A stretch of 64,000 nt of DNA, taken from contig NZ_BBRM01000002.1 of the NCBI RefSeq assembly GCF_002090155.1, positions 1-64,000 on the forward strand, given 5' to 3'. This DNA comes from Demequina sp. NBRC 110056. GTDB lineage: Bacteria; Actinomycetota; Actinomycetes; Actinomycetales; Demequinaceae. Below, in pieces: positions 45,049 through 54,466 of the stretch. The position numbers were made by a program, and so were the translations under genes. Position 1 is the stretch's first letter. Each line of letters begins with the position of its first letter. The notes under the pieces are model-generated. The model made no database searches and was not told where the DNA came from. It saw nothing but the letters and a program-made list of their open reading frames with translations.

Positions 45049-46214
45049 GGCCGCATCGCCTCGTGGTCGAGGACGTCCCAGGGTCGTTCGGGCTGGCGCT
45101 GATCCGCGCCGATCGCCTCGGCGTAGTGGCCCATCAGGGCCTCGCACACGCTCGACCAGGTGCGCCCGGCGACGCTCGCCCGCGCTTGCGCGGCGAATCG
45201 CTCGCGTCGCTCGGGCTCCTCGACGAGGGTGCGGACGGAGGCGACCATCTGGTCGAGTCGGCCCGGCTCGTAGAGGTACCCCGTGTGATCCGGGTCCACC
45301 AGGTCGATCGGGCCGCCCCGCCGCGGCGCGACCACCGGCACGCCTGCGGCGTGGGCCTCCTGGATGCCCTGGCAGAACGTCTCGAGCTCCCCGCAGTGCA
45401 GGAATACGTCGAGGCTCGCGAGGGCTCGCGGCAGGTCGTCGCCGCCCAGGAACCCCGTGAACGTCGCGTCGGGCATCAGCGCCTCGAGGCGCGAGCGCGC
45501 CGGGCCGTCCCCGATGACGACCACGCGGATGCCGTCGATCTCGCTCAAACGCGTGAGATCCTCGACGCGCTTCTCCGCGGCAAGCCTGCCCGCGTAGCCC
45601 ACGATCACCTCGCCCGCCGGCGCCCACGCGCGGCGCAGCTCGGCGTCGCGCTTCGCGGGGTCGAAGCGTGCGGTGTCGACGCCGCGCGGCCACAGCCGCA
45701 GGCGCGGCACCCCGAGGGAGTCGAGCTGGCGCATGGCGTAGGTCGACGGGGCGAGCGTGAGCCCCGCGCGGCGGTGGATGTTGAGGACGCGGTCCCACAG
45801 GATCGGCTCGCCCCAGCCCACGCGGTAGCGGTCGGCGTAGCTCGGCACCTCGGTCTGGTAGACCGCGACCGTAGGGATCGACAGCTCGTCTGCCGCTCGG
45901 ATCCCGGACCAGCCGAGCATGAAGGGCGAGGCGAGGTGGACCACGTCGGGGGAGTAGTCGTCGAGGATGCGGCCGATGCGCGCGCTGCCGGACAGGGACA
46001 CGCGGACGTCGTCGTAGCCGGGCCACCCCATCGCCGGTAGGCGCTTCACCTGGGCGACGCCGTAGCGCACCGGGCCGGTGGAGCCCTTCGCCTCGGGTGC
46101 GATGACGAGCGCCTCGTCCCCGCGCTCGGAGAGGTGCTCGATGACGCGCAGGAGCGAGTGCGTCACGCCGTTGGCGTGCGGCAGGAACGACTCCGCGATC
46201 AGGGCGACCTTCAC
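45045..46214 (-). CDS. GT4-family glycosyltransferase, first of a pair (MgtA/PimB-like)
   Basis: A 389-residue GT-B enzyme: VALIAESFLPHANGVTHSLLRVIEHL at the N-terminus, then YQTEVPSYADRY, LWPRGVDTARFDP, VGYAGRLAAEKRVEDL, VIGDGPARSRLE and ELETFCQGIQEAHAAGVPV (EX7E). It resembles the GDP-mannose-dependent alpha-mannosyltransferases that build glycolipids in the inner leaflet. GTG at 46214 follows GGAG; the family start VKVALIAE fits. The gene leads a three-gene set with a second glycosyltransferase and an SGNH hydrolase. Confidence 0.9.
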   Translation of the reverse strand: MKVALIAESFLPHANGVTHSLLRVIEHLSERGDEALVIAPEAKGSTGPVRYGVAQVKRLPAMGWPGYDDVRVSLSGSARIGRILDDYSPDVVHLASPFMLGWSGIRAADELSIPTVAVYQTEVPSYADRYRVGWGEPILWDRVLNIHRRAGLTLAPSTYAMRQLDSLGVPRLRLWPRGVDTARFDPAKRDAELRRAWAPAGEVIVGYAGRLAAEKRVEDLTRLSEIDGIRVVVIGDGPARSRLEALMPDATFTGFLGGDDLPRALASLDVFLHCGELETFCQGIQEAHAAGVPVVAPRRGGPIDLVDPDHTGYLYEPGRLDQMVASVRTLVEEPERRERFAAQARASVAGRTWSSVCEALMGHYAEAIGADQRQPERPWDVLDHEAMRP

Positions 46215-46282
46215 GGCTCCATTGTGGCCGTGGCGGGCCGCGGCGCCAGCGGCGGCGCGTGCAAAGGTCCTGTGAACCTTGC

Positions 46283-46300
46283 GTGTCACGCGAGTAACAC
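46283..46300. promoter_or_regulatory. Imperfect palindrome upstream of glycosyltransferase operon
   Basis: GTGTCAC-GCGA-GTAACAC is an inverted repeat with one mismatch in 7-bp arms, 69-86 bases before the glycosyltransferase start and 85-102 before copC. It is a candidate regulator site in this divergent gap; the regulator is unknown. Confidence 0.4.
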
Positions 46301-46384
46301 CTTCTCCGCCATGACGGCGCGCCCACCTTCGCGGAGGCGGAGGTGTGGGACCGGGCCACTCGCTCGCGCTGAGACAATGGAGGC

Positions 46385-46996
46385 ATGCCTGCCGCCCTCA
46401 CCCGGTCGATTCGCGTCGGCCTCGTCCTGCTCGCCCTGTCCGTCTCGGTCGTGCTGCCCGCACCTCAGGCGTCCGCGCACACCGAGCTGCGCGCCTCGAC
46501 GCCCGAGCAGGGTTCGACGGTCGACGAGCTCACCGAGGTGCGACTCGAGTTCTCGGGTGCGCTGCTCGACATCGGCGCCGAGCTCGCGATCGAGGATGCG
46601 GACGGCGCGAGCCACGCGCTCGTCCCGGAGTTCCCAGAGGACACCGTGGTGACGGCCCCCGTCGACGCCGCCGTGGCCGCCGGCGAGACCACGCTCGTCT
46701 GGCGCATCGTCGCCGAGGACGGCCACCCGATCGAGGGCACCGTGACCTTCACCTACGCGCCCGAGCCCGTGGCGCCCGCCGAGCCCACGACCGAGCCGAG
46801 CGACACCGCGGTGCCTGAGCCGAGCGCATCGGCCGTCGTCACCCCCAGTGCGAGCCCGAGCGCCGTGCTGCTCGACGCGCCCGCGACCGCCGAGCCCGAG
46901 CCCGCCACGCCCGGGTGGGTGTGGCCGGTCATCGGGGTCGCGGCGCTCGGAGCGGCAGCGGCCGCGGTGATCGCCGCGGTACGTCGGCGCGGATGA
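46385..46996 (+). CDS. CopC-domain protein with C-terminal membrane anchor
   Basis: A 203-residue exported protein. The signal peptide is predicted to end QASA, leaving H32 as the new N-terminus, which is a copper ligand in CopC. The CopC domain spans about 32-122 (HTELRASTPEQGSTVDELTEV, then DGHPIEGTVTFTY with the second His). A Pro/Ser/Thr/Glu linker (125-175) and one transmembrane helix (WVWPVIGVAALGAAAAAVIAA) with an RRR stop-transfer end follow. It binds Cu(II) outside the membrane. No copD gene is adjacent; the next gene is an MFS transporter overlapping by 4 bases. Confidence 0.88.
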   Translation: MPAALTRSIRVGLVLLALSVSVVLPAPQASAHTELRASTPEQGSTVDELTEVRLEFSGALLDIGAELAIEDADGASHALVPEFPEDTVVTAPVDAAVAAGETTLVWRIVAEDGHPIEGTVTFTYAPEPVAPAEPTTEPSDTAVPEPSASAVVTPSASPSAVLLDAPATAEPEPATPGWVWPVIGVAALGAAAAAVIAAVRRRG

Positions 46997-48234
46997 CCGA
47001 CCTCCCGTCCCTCATCCCGGCGGGCACGCCGCGATGGCGCCTGCCCCGCTCCGCGCGCGATCCCCACGCATGGCACGTGCTCGCTGCGTTCGCGGCGGTC
47101 GGGTTCGGCGTCGGCCTGACCCAGAACGGCGCCGCGGGGGTGGTGCAGGACCAGGTCGCCGACCTCGGCACCACCGTCGACGCGCTCGGCTGGACCATGG
47201 TCGCCTACTCGCTTGGCGTCGTCGTCGGAGCGCCGCTGCTCATGGTCGGGCTGGGCCGCATGGGCCGGCGGCCCCTGCTGCTGTGGATGTCAGGCACCTT
47301 CCTCGTGACCACCGTCGCCACGGTCCTCGCGCCAACGGTCGAGGCGCTCATGGCGATCCGCTTCCTCGCGGGGCTCCCGCACGGTGCGCTGCTGGGCACC
47401 GCGTCGTTCGTCGCGATGACCGTCATGGGCGCGGAGCGGCGAGGACGCGCCGTCGCGATCATCATGCTGGGGCTGACGTCCTCGCTCGTCGTGGGCGTGC
47501 CCTTCATGCAGTGGATGTCCAACGCGGCCGGCTGGCGCGCCGCCTACGGCGTGGTCGCCGCCGTGGCGCTCATCGCCGCCGTCGGCGTGTGGGCGTTCAC
47601 GCCCGACGTCCCGGGCAACCCGCACGCCTCCCCGCGCGCGGAGCTGCGCGCCCTGCGAGGAGCGCGGCTGTGGACCGCCATCATCGCCACCACCGTGGGC
47701 TTCTCGGGGCTCGGCGCGGTGTTCTCGTACATCGTGCCGCTGCTCGAGGTCAGCAACGGCCTCGAGGCGGGTCAGGTGACCTGGGTCCTCGCCATCTGGG
47801 GCGCGGCGATGACCGCCGGCGCCTACCTGGGCGGACGGCTCACCGATCGGTCCCACGTAGGCGCCGGCCGTCTCGGGCTCGCGGGAGCGGCCCTCGCGCT
47901 CGCTGGGATCGGCCTGGTCGGGGACGTGCCGGCGCTGACCATCGGTTCGCTCGTGCTGCTCGCGGCCTCGATGCAGGTCTTCTCGCAGTCCTCTCAGGTC
48001 CACCTCATGGACGTCATGCACGGTTCCCCGTCGCTCGGCTCGGCGCTCGCGCACGCCGCGCTCAACGCCGCCACCGCCGTCGGAACGGGGCTAGGTGCCA
48101 TCGTGATCGGCGCCGGACTGGGCTACCAGGCGCCCGCCTGGGTCGCCCTCGGGCTCGCGGCCGTCGCGATGGTGATCGTCGTGCTCGGGCCCGGCTACCG
48201 CGGGCGCGGCGGATGGCGCCGGCCGGCGACCTGA
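46993..48234 (+). CDS. MFS transporter, DHA1 (AraJ-like)
   Basis: A 413-residue transporter with twelve helices. Motif A-like MVGLGRMGRRPLLLW follows helix 2, and LAGLPHGALLGTASFVAMTVMG is typical of the AraJ/YdhP sugar-efflux branch. The ATG at 46993 overlaps the copC stop (ATGA), so the two are coupled; a copper-linked role is possible but not shown by motifs. The longer in-frame start at 46915 lies within copC. The substrate is unknown. Confidence 0.88.
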   Translation: MTDLPSLIPAGTPRWRLPRSARDPHAWHVLAAFAAVGFGVGLTQNGAAGVVQDQVADLGTTVDALGWTMVAYSLGVVVGAPLLMVGLGRMGRRPLLLWMSGTFLVTTVATVLAPTVEALMAIRFLAGLPHGALLGTASFVAMTVMGAERRGRAVAIIMLGLTSSLVVGVPFMQWMSNAAGWRAAYGVVAAVALIAAVGVWAFTPDVPGNPHASPRAELRALRGARLWTAIIATTVGFSGLGAVFSYIVPLLEVSNGLEAGQVTWVLAIWGAAMTAGAYLGGRLTDRSHVGAGRLGLAGAALALAGIGLVGDVPALTIGSLVLLAASMQVFSQSSQVHLMDVMHGSPSLGSALAHAALNAATAVGTGLGAIVIGAGLGYQAPAWVALGLAAVAMVIVVLGPGYRGRGGWRRPAT

Positions 48235-48265
48235 CGGCGATCGCGACTGTGAAACGATGGAGCCC

Positions 48266-49183
48266 ATGAGAATCCGGCTCGGCACCCGCGGCTCGACGCT
48301 CGCGCGCACCCAGTCCGGCATGGTCGCCGACCAGATCACCGCCGTCGCGCGCGAACGCGGCGTGGACCTCGAGGTCGAGCTCGTCGAGATCACCACCCAC
48401 GGCGACATCTCCCGCGGCTCCCTGGTGGGGCTCAGCGAGGTGGGCGTCTTCGTCGCCGCGCTGCGAGAGTCGCTGCTGCGCGGCGAGTGCGACCTCGCGG
48501 TGCACTCGCTCAAGGACATGCCCACGCAGGCGCACCCCGAGCTCGAGGTCGCTGCGATCACGGAGCGCGTCGACGTCCGCGACGCCCTGTGCACGGGCGG
48601 TGCGCCGCTGCGCGAGCTGCCCGAGGGCGCGCGCATCGGCACGGGATCGCCCCGCCGTGCAGCCCAGCTGCTCGCGCTGCGACGCGACGTCGTCGTCGAG
48701 CCGTTGCGAGGCAACGTCGACACGCGTCTGGGCAAGGTGGGTGCGGAGCTCGACGGCGTGGTCCTCGCGGCGGCAGGTCTGCAGCGCCTCGGGCGTCTCG
48801 ATGAGGCGACCGAGCTGCTCGACCCGACGGACATGCTTCCCGCACCCGGTCAGGGTGCGCTCGCGATCGAGATCGTCCCAGGCGCAGACCCCGCCTGGGC
48901 CGACCACGTGCGCGCGCTCGACCACGCGGACACGCGCGCGGCCGTGACCGCCGAGCGCGCGCTGCTGGGCGTGCTCGACGCCGGCTGTGCTGCTCCGGTC
49001 GCCGCCTACGCCACCGTCGACGCCGGCATGCTGACGCTGCGGGCGCGGGTGATCGACACCAGCGGCCAGCTCGCGCTCAACGAGCACGCCACCGGTCCCG
49101 CCTCCGAGCCCGCCTCCCTGGGCCGCTCGACGGGCTGGACCCTCATGAGTCGCGGCGCGGGCCGCCTGATGGGAAGGACCTGA
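48266..49183 (+). CDS. hemC: Porphobilinogen deaminase (hydroxymethylbilane synthase)
   Basis: HemC polymerises four porphobilinogens to hydroxymethylbilane. The 305-residue product has RLGTRGSTLARTQS, the conserved DLAVHSLKDMP, IGTGSPRRAAQL and C241 in LDAGCAAPVAA, which carries the dipyrromethane cofactor. The ATG at 48266 has GGAG 5 bases upstream; an in-frame ATG three codons earlier has none. First gene of hemC-hemD-hemB-hemL, typical of actinobacteria. The product also feeds the siroheme needed by the nitrite reductase at 61546. Confidence 0.97.
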   Translation: MRIRLGTRGSTLARTQSGMVADQITAVARERGVDLEVELVEITTHGDISRGSLVGLSEVGVFVAALRESLLRGECDLAVHSLKDMPTQAHPELEVAAITERVDVRDALCTGGAPLRELPEGARIGTGSPRRAAQLLALRRDVVVEPLRGNVDTRLGKVGAELDGVVLAAAGLQRLGRLDEATELLDPTDMLPAPGQGALAIEIVPGADPAWADHVRALDHADTRAAVTAERALLGVLDAGCAAPVAAYATVDAGMLTLRARVIDTSGQLALNEHATGPASEPASLGRSTGWTLMSRGAGRLMGRT

Positions 49184-49184
49184 C

Positions 49185-50504
49185 ATGGATCTGTCAGCGC
49201 TCGAGGGACGCCACGTGCTGGTGCCCGTGACCGCCCAGCGCCGCCACCTCGCGGAGCGCCTGGCCGAGGCCGGCGCGATCGTCGAGGAGGTCGAGTTCAT
49301 CGCGATCGAGCCGACCTCCGAGCCCGATGCGCTCGAGGAGGCCACCCTCGCGTGGTGCGCGGGCGACTACGACTGGCTCGCCGTCACCAGCCGCAACGCG
49401 CTGTCCGCCATGGACGCGATCGCCCGCCGCCACTCGATGAGCCTCGCGGCGCCGCAGCCCGCGGCCCAGGTGGCGACCGTCGGCGAGGCGACCCGCGCCG
49501 TGTGCGCCGACCTGGGCTTGGAGGCCACCCTCGTGCCGGCGGCTCGGCAGAACGCCCGGGGCATCGTCGAGGAGTTCCCCGAGGGCCCCGGCAAGGTGCT
49601 CGCGCCCCTGGGCAACCTCGCGGCCCCCGTGCTCGCCCGCGGCCTCGAGCGCAAGGGCTGGACGGTGACCACCGTCGAGGCATACCGCACGGTCGACGGC
49701 TCGGGCGTGGGCAAGCAGCTGCGTGATGAGCTCGAATCAGGCCGCTTCGACGCGGTGCTGCTCACCTCGGGCTCCGTGGCGCAGCGCCTGGCCGACTCCG
49801 GCGCTCAGCTCCCGCCCGAGACGCTTGTGGTCGCGATCGGCGACATGACGGCCGCCACGGCGCGCGCCGCGGGCATCGAGCTCGCCTCCGTCGCCACCGC
49901 GCCGTCGTACGACGGCATCGTCGCGGGGCTGCTCGAGGCGCTGAACCCCGATCGGCTCGAGGAGTACGACGGCGACGACGCGGCGGTCGAGGACGCAGCC
50001 GTTGAGGACGCCGGGGTCGCGGCCGACGGCGACCTGGACGCCGCCGCAGAGTCCGCTGTGGGCGCCGATGCGGTGGCCGAGGACCCGTCCTTCCTCGCCG
50101 AGTACCCGGTCGACGAGGCGGCGGAGACGGACGGCGAGGCGCGACAGCACGCGGAAGTCACCGACGCGGCCGAGTACGACGCGGAGCCTGAGCCTGAGCC
50201 CGCAGACGAGGACTCAGGCACCGACGCACCCGAGGTGGCCGACGACGCCGAGGACGACGCCAGCGAGGGCTCCGATGGCGCCGTGGACGAGGCGGACACC
50301 GATGCCACCGATTCGGACACGGACGCCGACGAGTCCGACACGGACGCCGACGAGTCGGTGGACGCCCCGCGCGAGCCCGCGCAGTCGTTCGACGACATCA
50401 TCGCCGGCACGCCCAGCGCCGCCTCACCCGCGACAGTTGACGGGAACACCAGCTTCGACGACATCGTGGCCGGCGCGGCGGAGAACACGGGGGACAAGCG
50501 GTGA
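49185..50504 (+). CDS. hemD: Uroporphyrinogen-III synthase with long acidic C-terminal tail
   Basis: HemD closes hydroxymethylbilane to uroporphyrinogen III. Residues about 1-255 cover the enzyme: two lobes with [41 protein letters not shown] and [15 protein letters not shown]. Residues about 256-439 are an added tail rich in Asp, Glu and Ala, low in complexity, with SDTDADE repeats and two copies of SFDDI-[IV]-AG near the end ([18 protein letters not shown]). Usual HemD proteins end near residue 255-270. The frame is continuous and the stop overlaps the hemB start, so the tail is real. Its role is unknown. Confidence 0.93.
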   Translation: MDLSALEGRHVLVPVTAQRRHLAERLAEAGAIVEEVEFIAIEPTSEPDALEEATLAWCAGDYDWLAVTSRNALSAMDAIARRHSMSLAAPQPAAQVATVGEATRAVCADLGLEATLVPAARQNARGIVEEFPEGPGKVLAPLGNLAAPVLARGLERKGWTVTTVEAYRTVDGSGVGKQLRDELESGRFDAVLLTSGSVAQRLADSGAQLPPETLVVAIGDMTAATARAAGIELASVATAPSYDGIVAGLLEALNPDRLEEYDGDDAAVEDAAVEDAGVAADGDLDAAAESAVGADAVAEDPSFLAEYPVDEAAETDGEARQHAEVTDAAEYDAEPEPEPADEDSGTDAPEVADDAEDDASEGSDGAVDEADTDATDSDTDADESDTDADESVDAPREPAQSFDDIIAGTPSAASPATVDGNTSFDDIVAGAAENTGDKR

Positions 50505-51484
50505 CGTTCACGCCGCACCGCCGCCCGCGACGCCTGCGCACGAGCCCGGCGATGCGCCGCCTCGTGCGCGAGACGCGGGTCCACCCTGCGCAGCTGGTGC
50601 TGCCGCTGTTCGTCCACGAGTCGCTGACCGAGCCCCGCGAGATCGCGTCGATGCCGGGCGTCTCCCAGCTCCCGCTCGGCGGCCTCGCCGCGGCCATCGA
50701 CGAGGCGGCCGCGGCCGGCATCGGCGGCGTCATGCTCTTCGCGATCCCCGCCGAGCGAGACGCGACGGGCTCCGCCGCGTGCGAGGCGGACGGAATCCTC
50801 AACCGCGCGATCGAGGTCGCTGACGAGGCGGCCGACGGCCGCCTCGTCGTGATGGCTGACCTGTGCCTGGACGAGTTCACCGACCACGGCCACTGCGGCG
50901 TGCTGGCAGCGGACGGCTCGGTCGACAACGACGCGACGCTCGAGATCTACGGGCGGATGGCCGTCGCGCAGGCCGACGCCGGCGCGACCGTGCTCGGGCT
51001 GTCAGGGATGATGGACGGCCAGGTGGCCGCGGTGCGCGCGGCGCTCGACGACGCTGGTCACCAGGACACGAGCATCCTCGCCTATGCCGCGAAGTACGCG
51101 TCGGCCGCCTACGGTCCGTTCCGCGATGCGGTCGAGTCCGAGCTTGAGGGCGACCGCCGGACCTACCAGATGGACCCCGCGAACCGGGTCGAGGGCTCCC
51201 TCGAGGCGGCGCTCGACGAGGCGGAGGGCGCGGACATCCTCATGGTCAAGCCCGCGCTGCCGTACCTCGACGTGCTCGCGGACGTGGCGAGCGAGGCGAC
51301 CGTGCCCGTCGCCGCCTACCACGTGTCGGGGGAGTACACCCAGATCGAGGCGGCCGCCGCGAACGGCTGGATCGACCGTAAGGCCGCCCACCTCGAGGCC
51401 GCCACCAGCATCGTCCGTGCGGGCGCGTCCATCGTGCTGACCTACGCCGCGCTCGACCTCGCCCGCTGGCTGCGCGAGGACTGA
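50501..51484 (+). CDS. hemB: Delta-aminolevulinic acid dehydratase (porphobilinogen synthase)
   Basis: HemB condenses two 5-aminolevulinates to porphobilinogen. The 327-residue product has the two Schiff-base lysines, K198 ([15 protein letters not shown]) and K250 ([13 protein letters not shown]). The metal-site region [18 protein letters not shown] has the cysteines of the zinc-using type. The GTG start overlaps the hemD stop (GTGA). Confidence 0.97.
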   Translation: MTFTPHRRPRRLRTSPAMRRLVRETRVHPAQLVLPLFVHESLTEPREIASMPGVSQLPLGGLAAAIDEAAAAGIGGVMLFAIPAERDATGSAACEADGILNRAIEVADEAADGRLVVMADLCLDEFTDHGHCGVLAADGSVDNDATLEIYGRMAVAQADAGATVLGLSGMMDGQVAAVRAALDDAGHQDTSILAYAAKYASAAYGPFRDAVESELEGDRRTYQMDPANRVEGSLEAALDEAEGADILMVKPALPYLDVLADVASEATVPVAAYHVSGEYTQIEAAAANGWIDRKAAHLEAATSIVRAGASIVLTYAALDLARWLRED

Positions 51485-51527
51485 CCCAGATAACTCGGGC
51501 GCCGCGGCGCCCCGTCAGGAGGCATCC

Positions 51528-52829
51528 GTGACCACCTTCACCGAACGCGCATCGGCGATCCTGCCCGGCGGCGTGAACTCTCCCGTGCGTGCGTGGAACG
51601 GCGTCGGGGGCGACCCCGTCCCGCTGGCCAAGGCCAAGGGATCGCGCGTCACCGACGCCGACGGCACGGAGTATGTGGACCTGGTCGGCTCGTGGGGCCC
51701 TGCCATCTTGGGCCACGCCCACCCGACGGTCGTGCAGGCCGTCCAGGAGGCGGCCGCCGACGGCCTGTCCTTCGGCGCGACCACCACCCGCGAGGTCGAG
51801 CTCGCGGAGGAGATCCGCGCCCGCTACGCGCCCGCCGAGCGCGTGCGCCTGGTGTCCACCGGCACCGAGGCGACCATGACGGCCATCCGCCTCGCGCGCG
51901 GCGCGACCGGCCGCGACGTCATCGTCAAGTTCGCCGGCTGCTATCACGGCCACTCGGACTCGCTGCTGGTGGCTGCCGGCTCGGGGCTGGCGACCTCCGG
52001 TGTCCCGGACAGCGCCGGCGTGACCAAGGGCACCGCCGTCGACACCATCGTGCTGCCGTATGGCGACGAGGAGGCGCTCACGGACGCCTTCGCCGAGCAC
52101 GGCCAGTCGATCGCCGCGGTCATCACCGAGGCGGCGCCGTGCAACATGGGCGTGATCGCCCCGCCGCGGGGCTTCAACCGCCTCATCTCGCACCTGTGCA
52201 CCGCCGAGGGCGCCGTCATGATCCTCGACGAGGTGCTCACCGGCTTCCGCGCGGGCCCGTCCGGGTACTGGGGCGTCGAGCGCGACGAGGACCTCGCGGC
52301 GGGCGTCGAGCCCTGGCAGCCGGACCTCGTGACGTTCGGCAAGGTCATCGGCGGCGGCATGCCCGTCGCCGCTCTCGGCGGACGCGTGGAGGTCATGAGC
52401 CAGCTCGCGCCGCTCGGTGCGGTCTACCAGGCGGGCACGCTGTCGGGCAACCCGGTCGCGACCGCGGCGGGGCTCGCGACGATGCGCCTGCTCACCGAGG
52501 ACGTGTACGCGCGGGTGAGCGAGAGCGCCGATGCCCTGGCTGGCGGCGTGAGCTCGATCCTCGCCGAGGCGGGCCTCGGGCACGCGGTGGGCCGCGCGGG
52601 CACCCTCTTCTCATTCTTCCTGGGCCTCGCCGATGCGCCCGTCTCGTTCGAGGACGCGTCGGGTCAGGACACGGCGGCCTACGCACGGCTGTTCCACGCG
52701 CTGCACGGGGCGGGGGTCTACCTGCCGCCGAGCGCCTTCGAGGCCTGGTTCGTGTCCCAGGCCCACCGTGAGGAGGACCTCGCGCGCGTGCTCGACGCGG
52801 TCGCCGTGTGGGCCGCGACCGAGGCCTGA
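51528..52829 (+). CDS. hemL: Glutamate-1-semialdehyde 2,1-aminomutase
   Basis: HemL makes 5-aminolevulinate from glutamate 1-semialdehyde with PLP, so this organism uses the C5 pathway. The 433-residue product has LPGGVNSPVRAWNGVGG near the start, MILDEVLTGFRAGPSGYW (cofactor Asp) and K272 in VTFGKVIGGGMP (PLP lysine). AGGAGG lies before the GTG. A 16-bp palindrome (GGGCGCCGCGGCGCCC, 51497-51512) sits in the gap after hemB. Confidence 0.97.
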   Translation: MTTFTERASAILPGGVNSPVRAWNGVGGDPVPLAKAKGSRVTDADGTEYVDLVGSWGPAILGHAHPTVVQAVQEAAADGLSFGATTTREVELAEEIRARYAPAERVRLVSTGTEATMTAIRLARGATGRDVIVKFAGCYHGHSDSLLVAAGSGLATSGVPDSAGVTKGTAVDTIVLPYGDEEALTDAFAEHGQSIAAVITEAAPCNMGVIAPPRGFNRLISHLCTAEGAVMILDEVLTGFRAGPSGYWGVERDEDLAAGVEPWQPDLVTFGKVIGGGMPVAALGGRVEVMSQLAPLGAVYQAGTLSGNPVATAAGLATMRLLTEDVYARVSESADALAGGVSSILAEAGLGHAVGRAGTLFSFFLGLADAPVSFEDASGQDTAAYARLFHALHGAGVYLPPSAFEAWFVSQAHREEDLARVLDAVAVWAATEA

Positions 52830-52890
52830 GGAAGGCAGAGCCCGCGGCTGCCAGGCCCGGGAGCGTCGGGACATGCGTAGCCGACGAGCG

Positions 52891-53004
52891 TCACGTCGTC
52901 ACTTCGACCGGGTGACGTGTCGCGACGTAGGACAAGTGCCAGATCACGTAGCCCGCTGCAAGCGCGAGCACGAGTCCGATCGCCCACCACATCCACCGCT
53001 TCAT
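52891..53004 (-). CDS. 37-residue single-helix membrane protein, downstream of the protease
   Basis: The frame runs from ATG at 53004 to TGA at 52891. It begins MKRWMWWAIGLVLALAAGYV and ends IWHLSYVATRHPVEVTT, with one strong hydrophobic helix at about residues 5-26, a positive N-terminus (inside) and a short polar tail. GGGAG lies about 10 bases before the ATG. It follows the protease stop codon by 13 bases on the same strand, so the two should be cotranscribed. The protein is too short for most gene finders. It could be a chaperone, anchor or regulator for the protease, but the sequence gives no direct clue. Confidence 0.6.
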   Translation of the reverse strand: MKRWMWWAIGLVLALAAGYVIWHLSYVATRHPVEVTT

Positions 53005-53017
53005 TGATCGAAACTCC

Positions 53018-54328
53018 CTAACCAGTTCTCAGCGCGCCGCCGAAGTCCTGCGCAACATAGGAGATCGGCGTGTAGTAGTTCCGGCAGTTGGTTGCTCCGC
53101 TACCCCCGTTATTGGTCCCGGAGGTCACGCCGATGGCGTTGGCCGCCCCGTCGCTTCGCTGTGTATAGAAGGCACCGCCAGAATCACCTTGTCTGACGCA
53201 CTGAGCGTTGTGTTCGGCGAAGGTGAGGCTCTTGTAGGTTCGGCCAGATGTATACGTGACCGTCTGGTTGACAAGGGAGATCCAATCGGGGTCTATCTCG
53301 CCATCACCGTTGCCGATGCGTGGACCTGCTCCAGACGTACGGAGGGTCGATAGGTGCATGCCTTGGGGGATCGACGATGGAGCCCGTACGATTCGAGACA
53401 AATCCGTGTTGTACGTGCCAACATACACTCGCGCGCTCGTCGAGCCAGAGTTCACCTTGACCACCGCAACGTCGCCGTGGAGTCCACTGTAGGTGCCCAG
53501 AGCGCCGCCACTGCGCCACGTGACGGCACCGTGGTAGTGAACGCTCTGGTTGCTCGCAATGCGCCTCGCGTTCGCGTATGAATCGCCCGAAGTGGACATG
53601 GTGCAGTGAGCGGCTGTGACGAGATACTGACTCGATCCCTTGCTCCAACTGAACGCCGTGGTGCACGGCTGGGCAGGTGAGGCGTGACCTGGTCGCGTGA
53701 ACTCGACGGCTGCTCCGCCTTTGTATGGCGACGTGTCGTAGTAGCGGCTCGCGGTCGTCTCTGGCCGCCCGCCGTCGTAGTAGGCGACATCGATCCCGGA
53801 CTCGCCCAGACCAATGGTCGCCCCACTGAACCGATCGATGGCGTCGTCGATCGCGCCGGTGCTCTCGGCTCCATCGAGGCCCACCACGAGGCGTTCCTGA
53901 GAGTAGTCTGGCCCGACGCTACCCACGGTGCCGGATGTCGCCATGTCCTCGGCGATGGCGGTAGTCGCGCGATCGAAGTCCGCGAGTGACGTGGACGTCT
54001 CGAGCACTTCGAACCCCGTGGTGAACCCGAGGTCGTTGATGCGGCGCGTTGCCTCCTGCGTAGAGATGCCGACGGCGTTGACGTAGAGCGTACGCCCCTC
54101 CACGTAGGCCCCGCCCCAGAGCTCGGGCTCCACAAAGAACAGGTTCGACTCGATCGCCGTGTACATGCTCGCAGGGTCGAAGGTGATGTCCCCACGTGGC
54201 AGGTCGAGTTCGTCCAGGTCCGGCAGGCGGTATTCGCCCTCGCCTGCCGGCGCCAACCCTGTGCCGAAGAGCGCCGCCAGCGCGATGCCCAAGAGCATCC
54301 CTGATCTAGTCGGTAGCGATGATCCCAC
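53018..54328 (-). CDS. Secreted trypsin-like serine protease (S1, streptogrisin/alpha-lytic type)
   Basis: A 436-residue secreted protease. Residues 1-28 are a signal peptide. A propeptide follows (about 29-200), and the catalytic domain begins near TSPYKGGAAVEF. The triad is H241 in VTAAHC, D286 in GDVAVV and S383 in RQGDSGGAF. Paired cysteines (C222-C242, C377-C413) fit disulphides of an extracellular enzyme. The GTG start has GGGGAG upstream. GC content is clearly lower than in the neighbours, codon use is more mixed, and an IS3 element lies 93 bases upstream, so recent gain is likely. A 66-bp fragment of a second such gene lies beyond the IS (55980-56045). Confidence 0.9.
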   Translation of the reverse strand: MGSSLPTRSGMLLGIALAALFGTGLAPAGEGEYRLPDLDELDLPRGDITFDPASMYTAIESNLFFVEPELWGGAYVEGRTLYVNAVGISTQEATRRINDLGFTTGFEVLETSTSLADFDRATTAIAEDMATSGTVGSVGPDYSQERLVVGLDGAESTGAIDDAIDRFSGATIGLGESGIDVAYYDGGRPETTASRYYDTSPYKGGAAVEFTRPGHASPAQPCTTAFSWSKGSSQYLVTAAHCTMSTSGDSYANARRIASNQSVHYHGAVTWRSGGALGTYSGLHGDVAVVKVNSGSTSARVYVGTYNTDLSRIVRAPSSIPQGMHLSTLRTSGAGPRIGNGDGEIDPDWISLVNQTVTYTSGRTYKSLTFAEHNAQCVRQGDSGGAFYTQRSDGAANAIGVTSGTNNGGSGATNCRNYYTPISYVAQDFGGALRTG

Positions 54329-54466
54329 GGTGGACTCCCCTCATGTGCTTGATCGACACGCTAGGCCGCGCACATCAGTCGCGTCCCCGTGTTCACACGA
54401 CGTTCATGAAGTCTTTGAATCGCCCCGGGTTTCGTGGAGGCTCTCAACTCATGGAGGATGAGAGTC

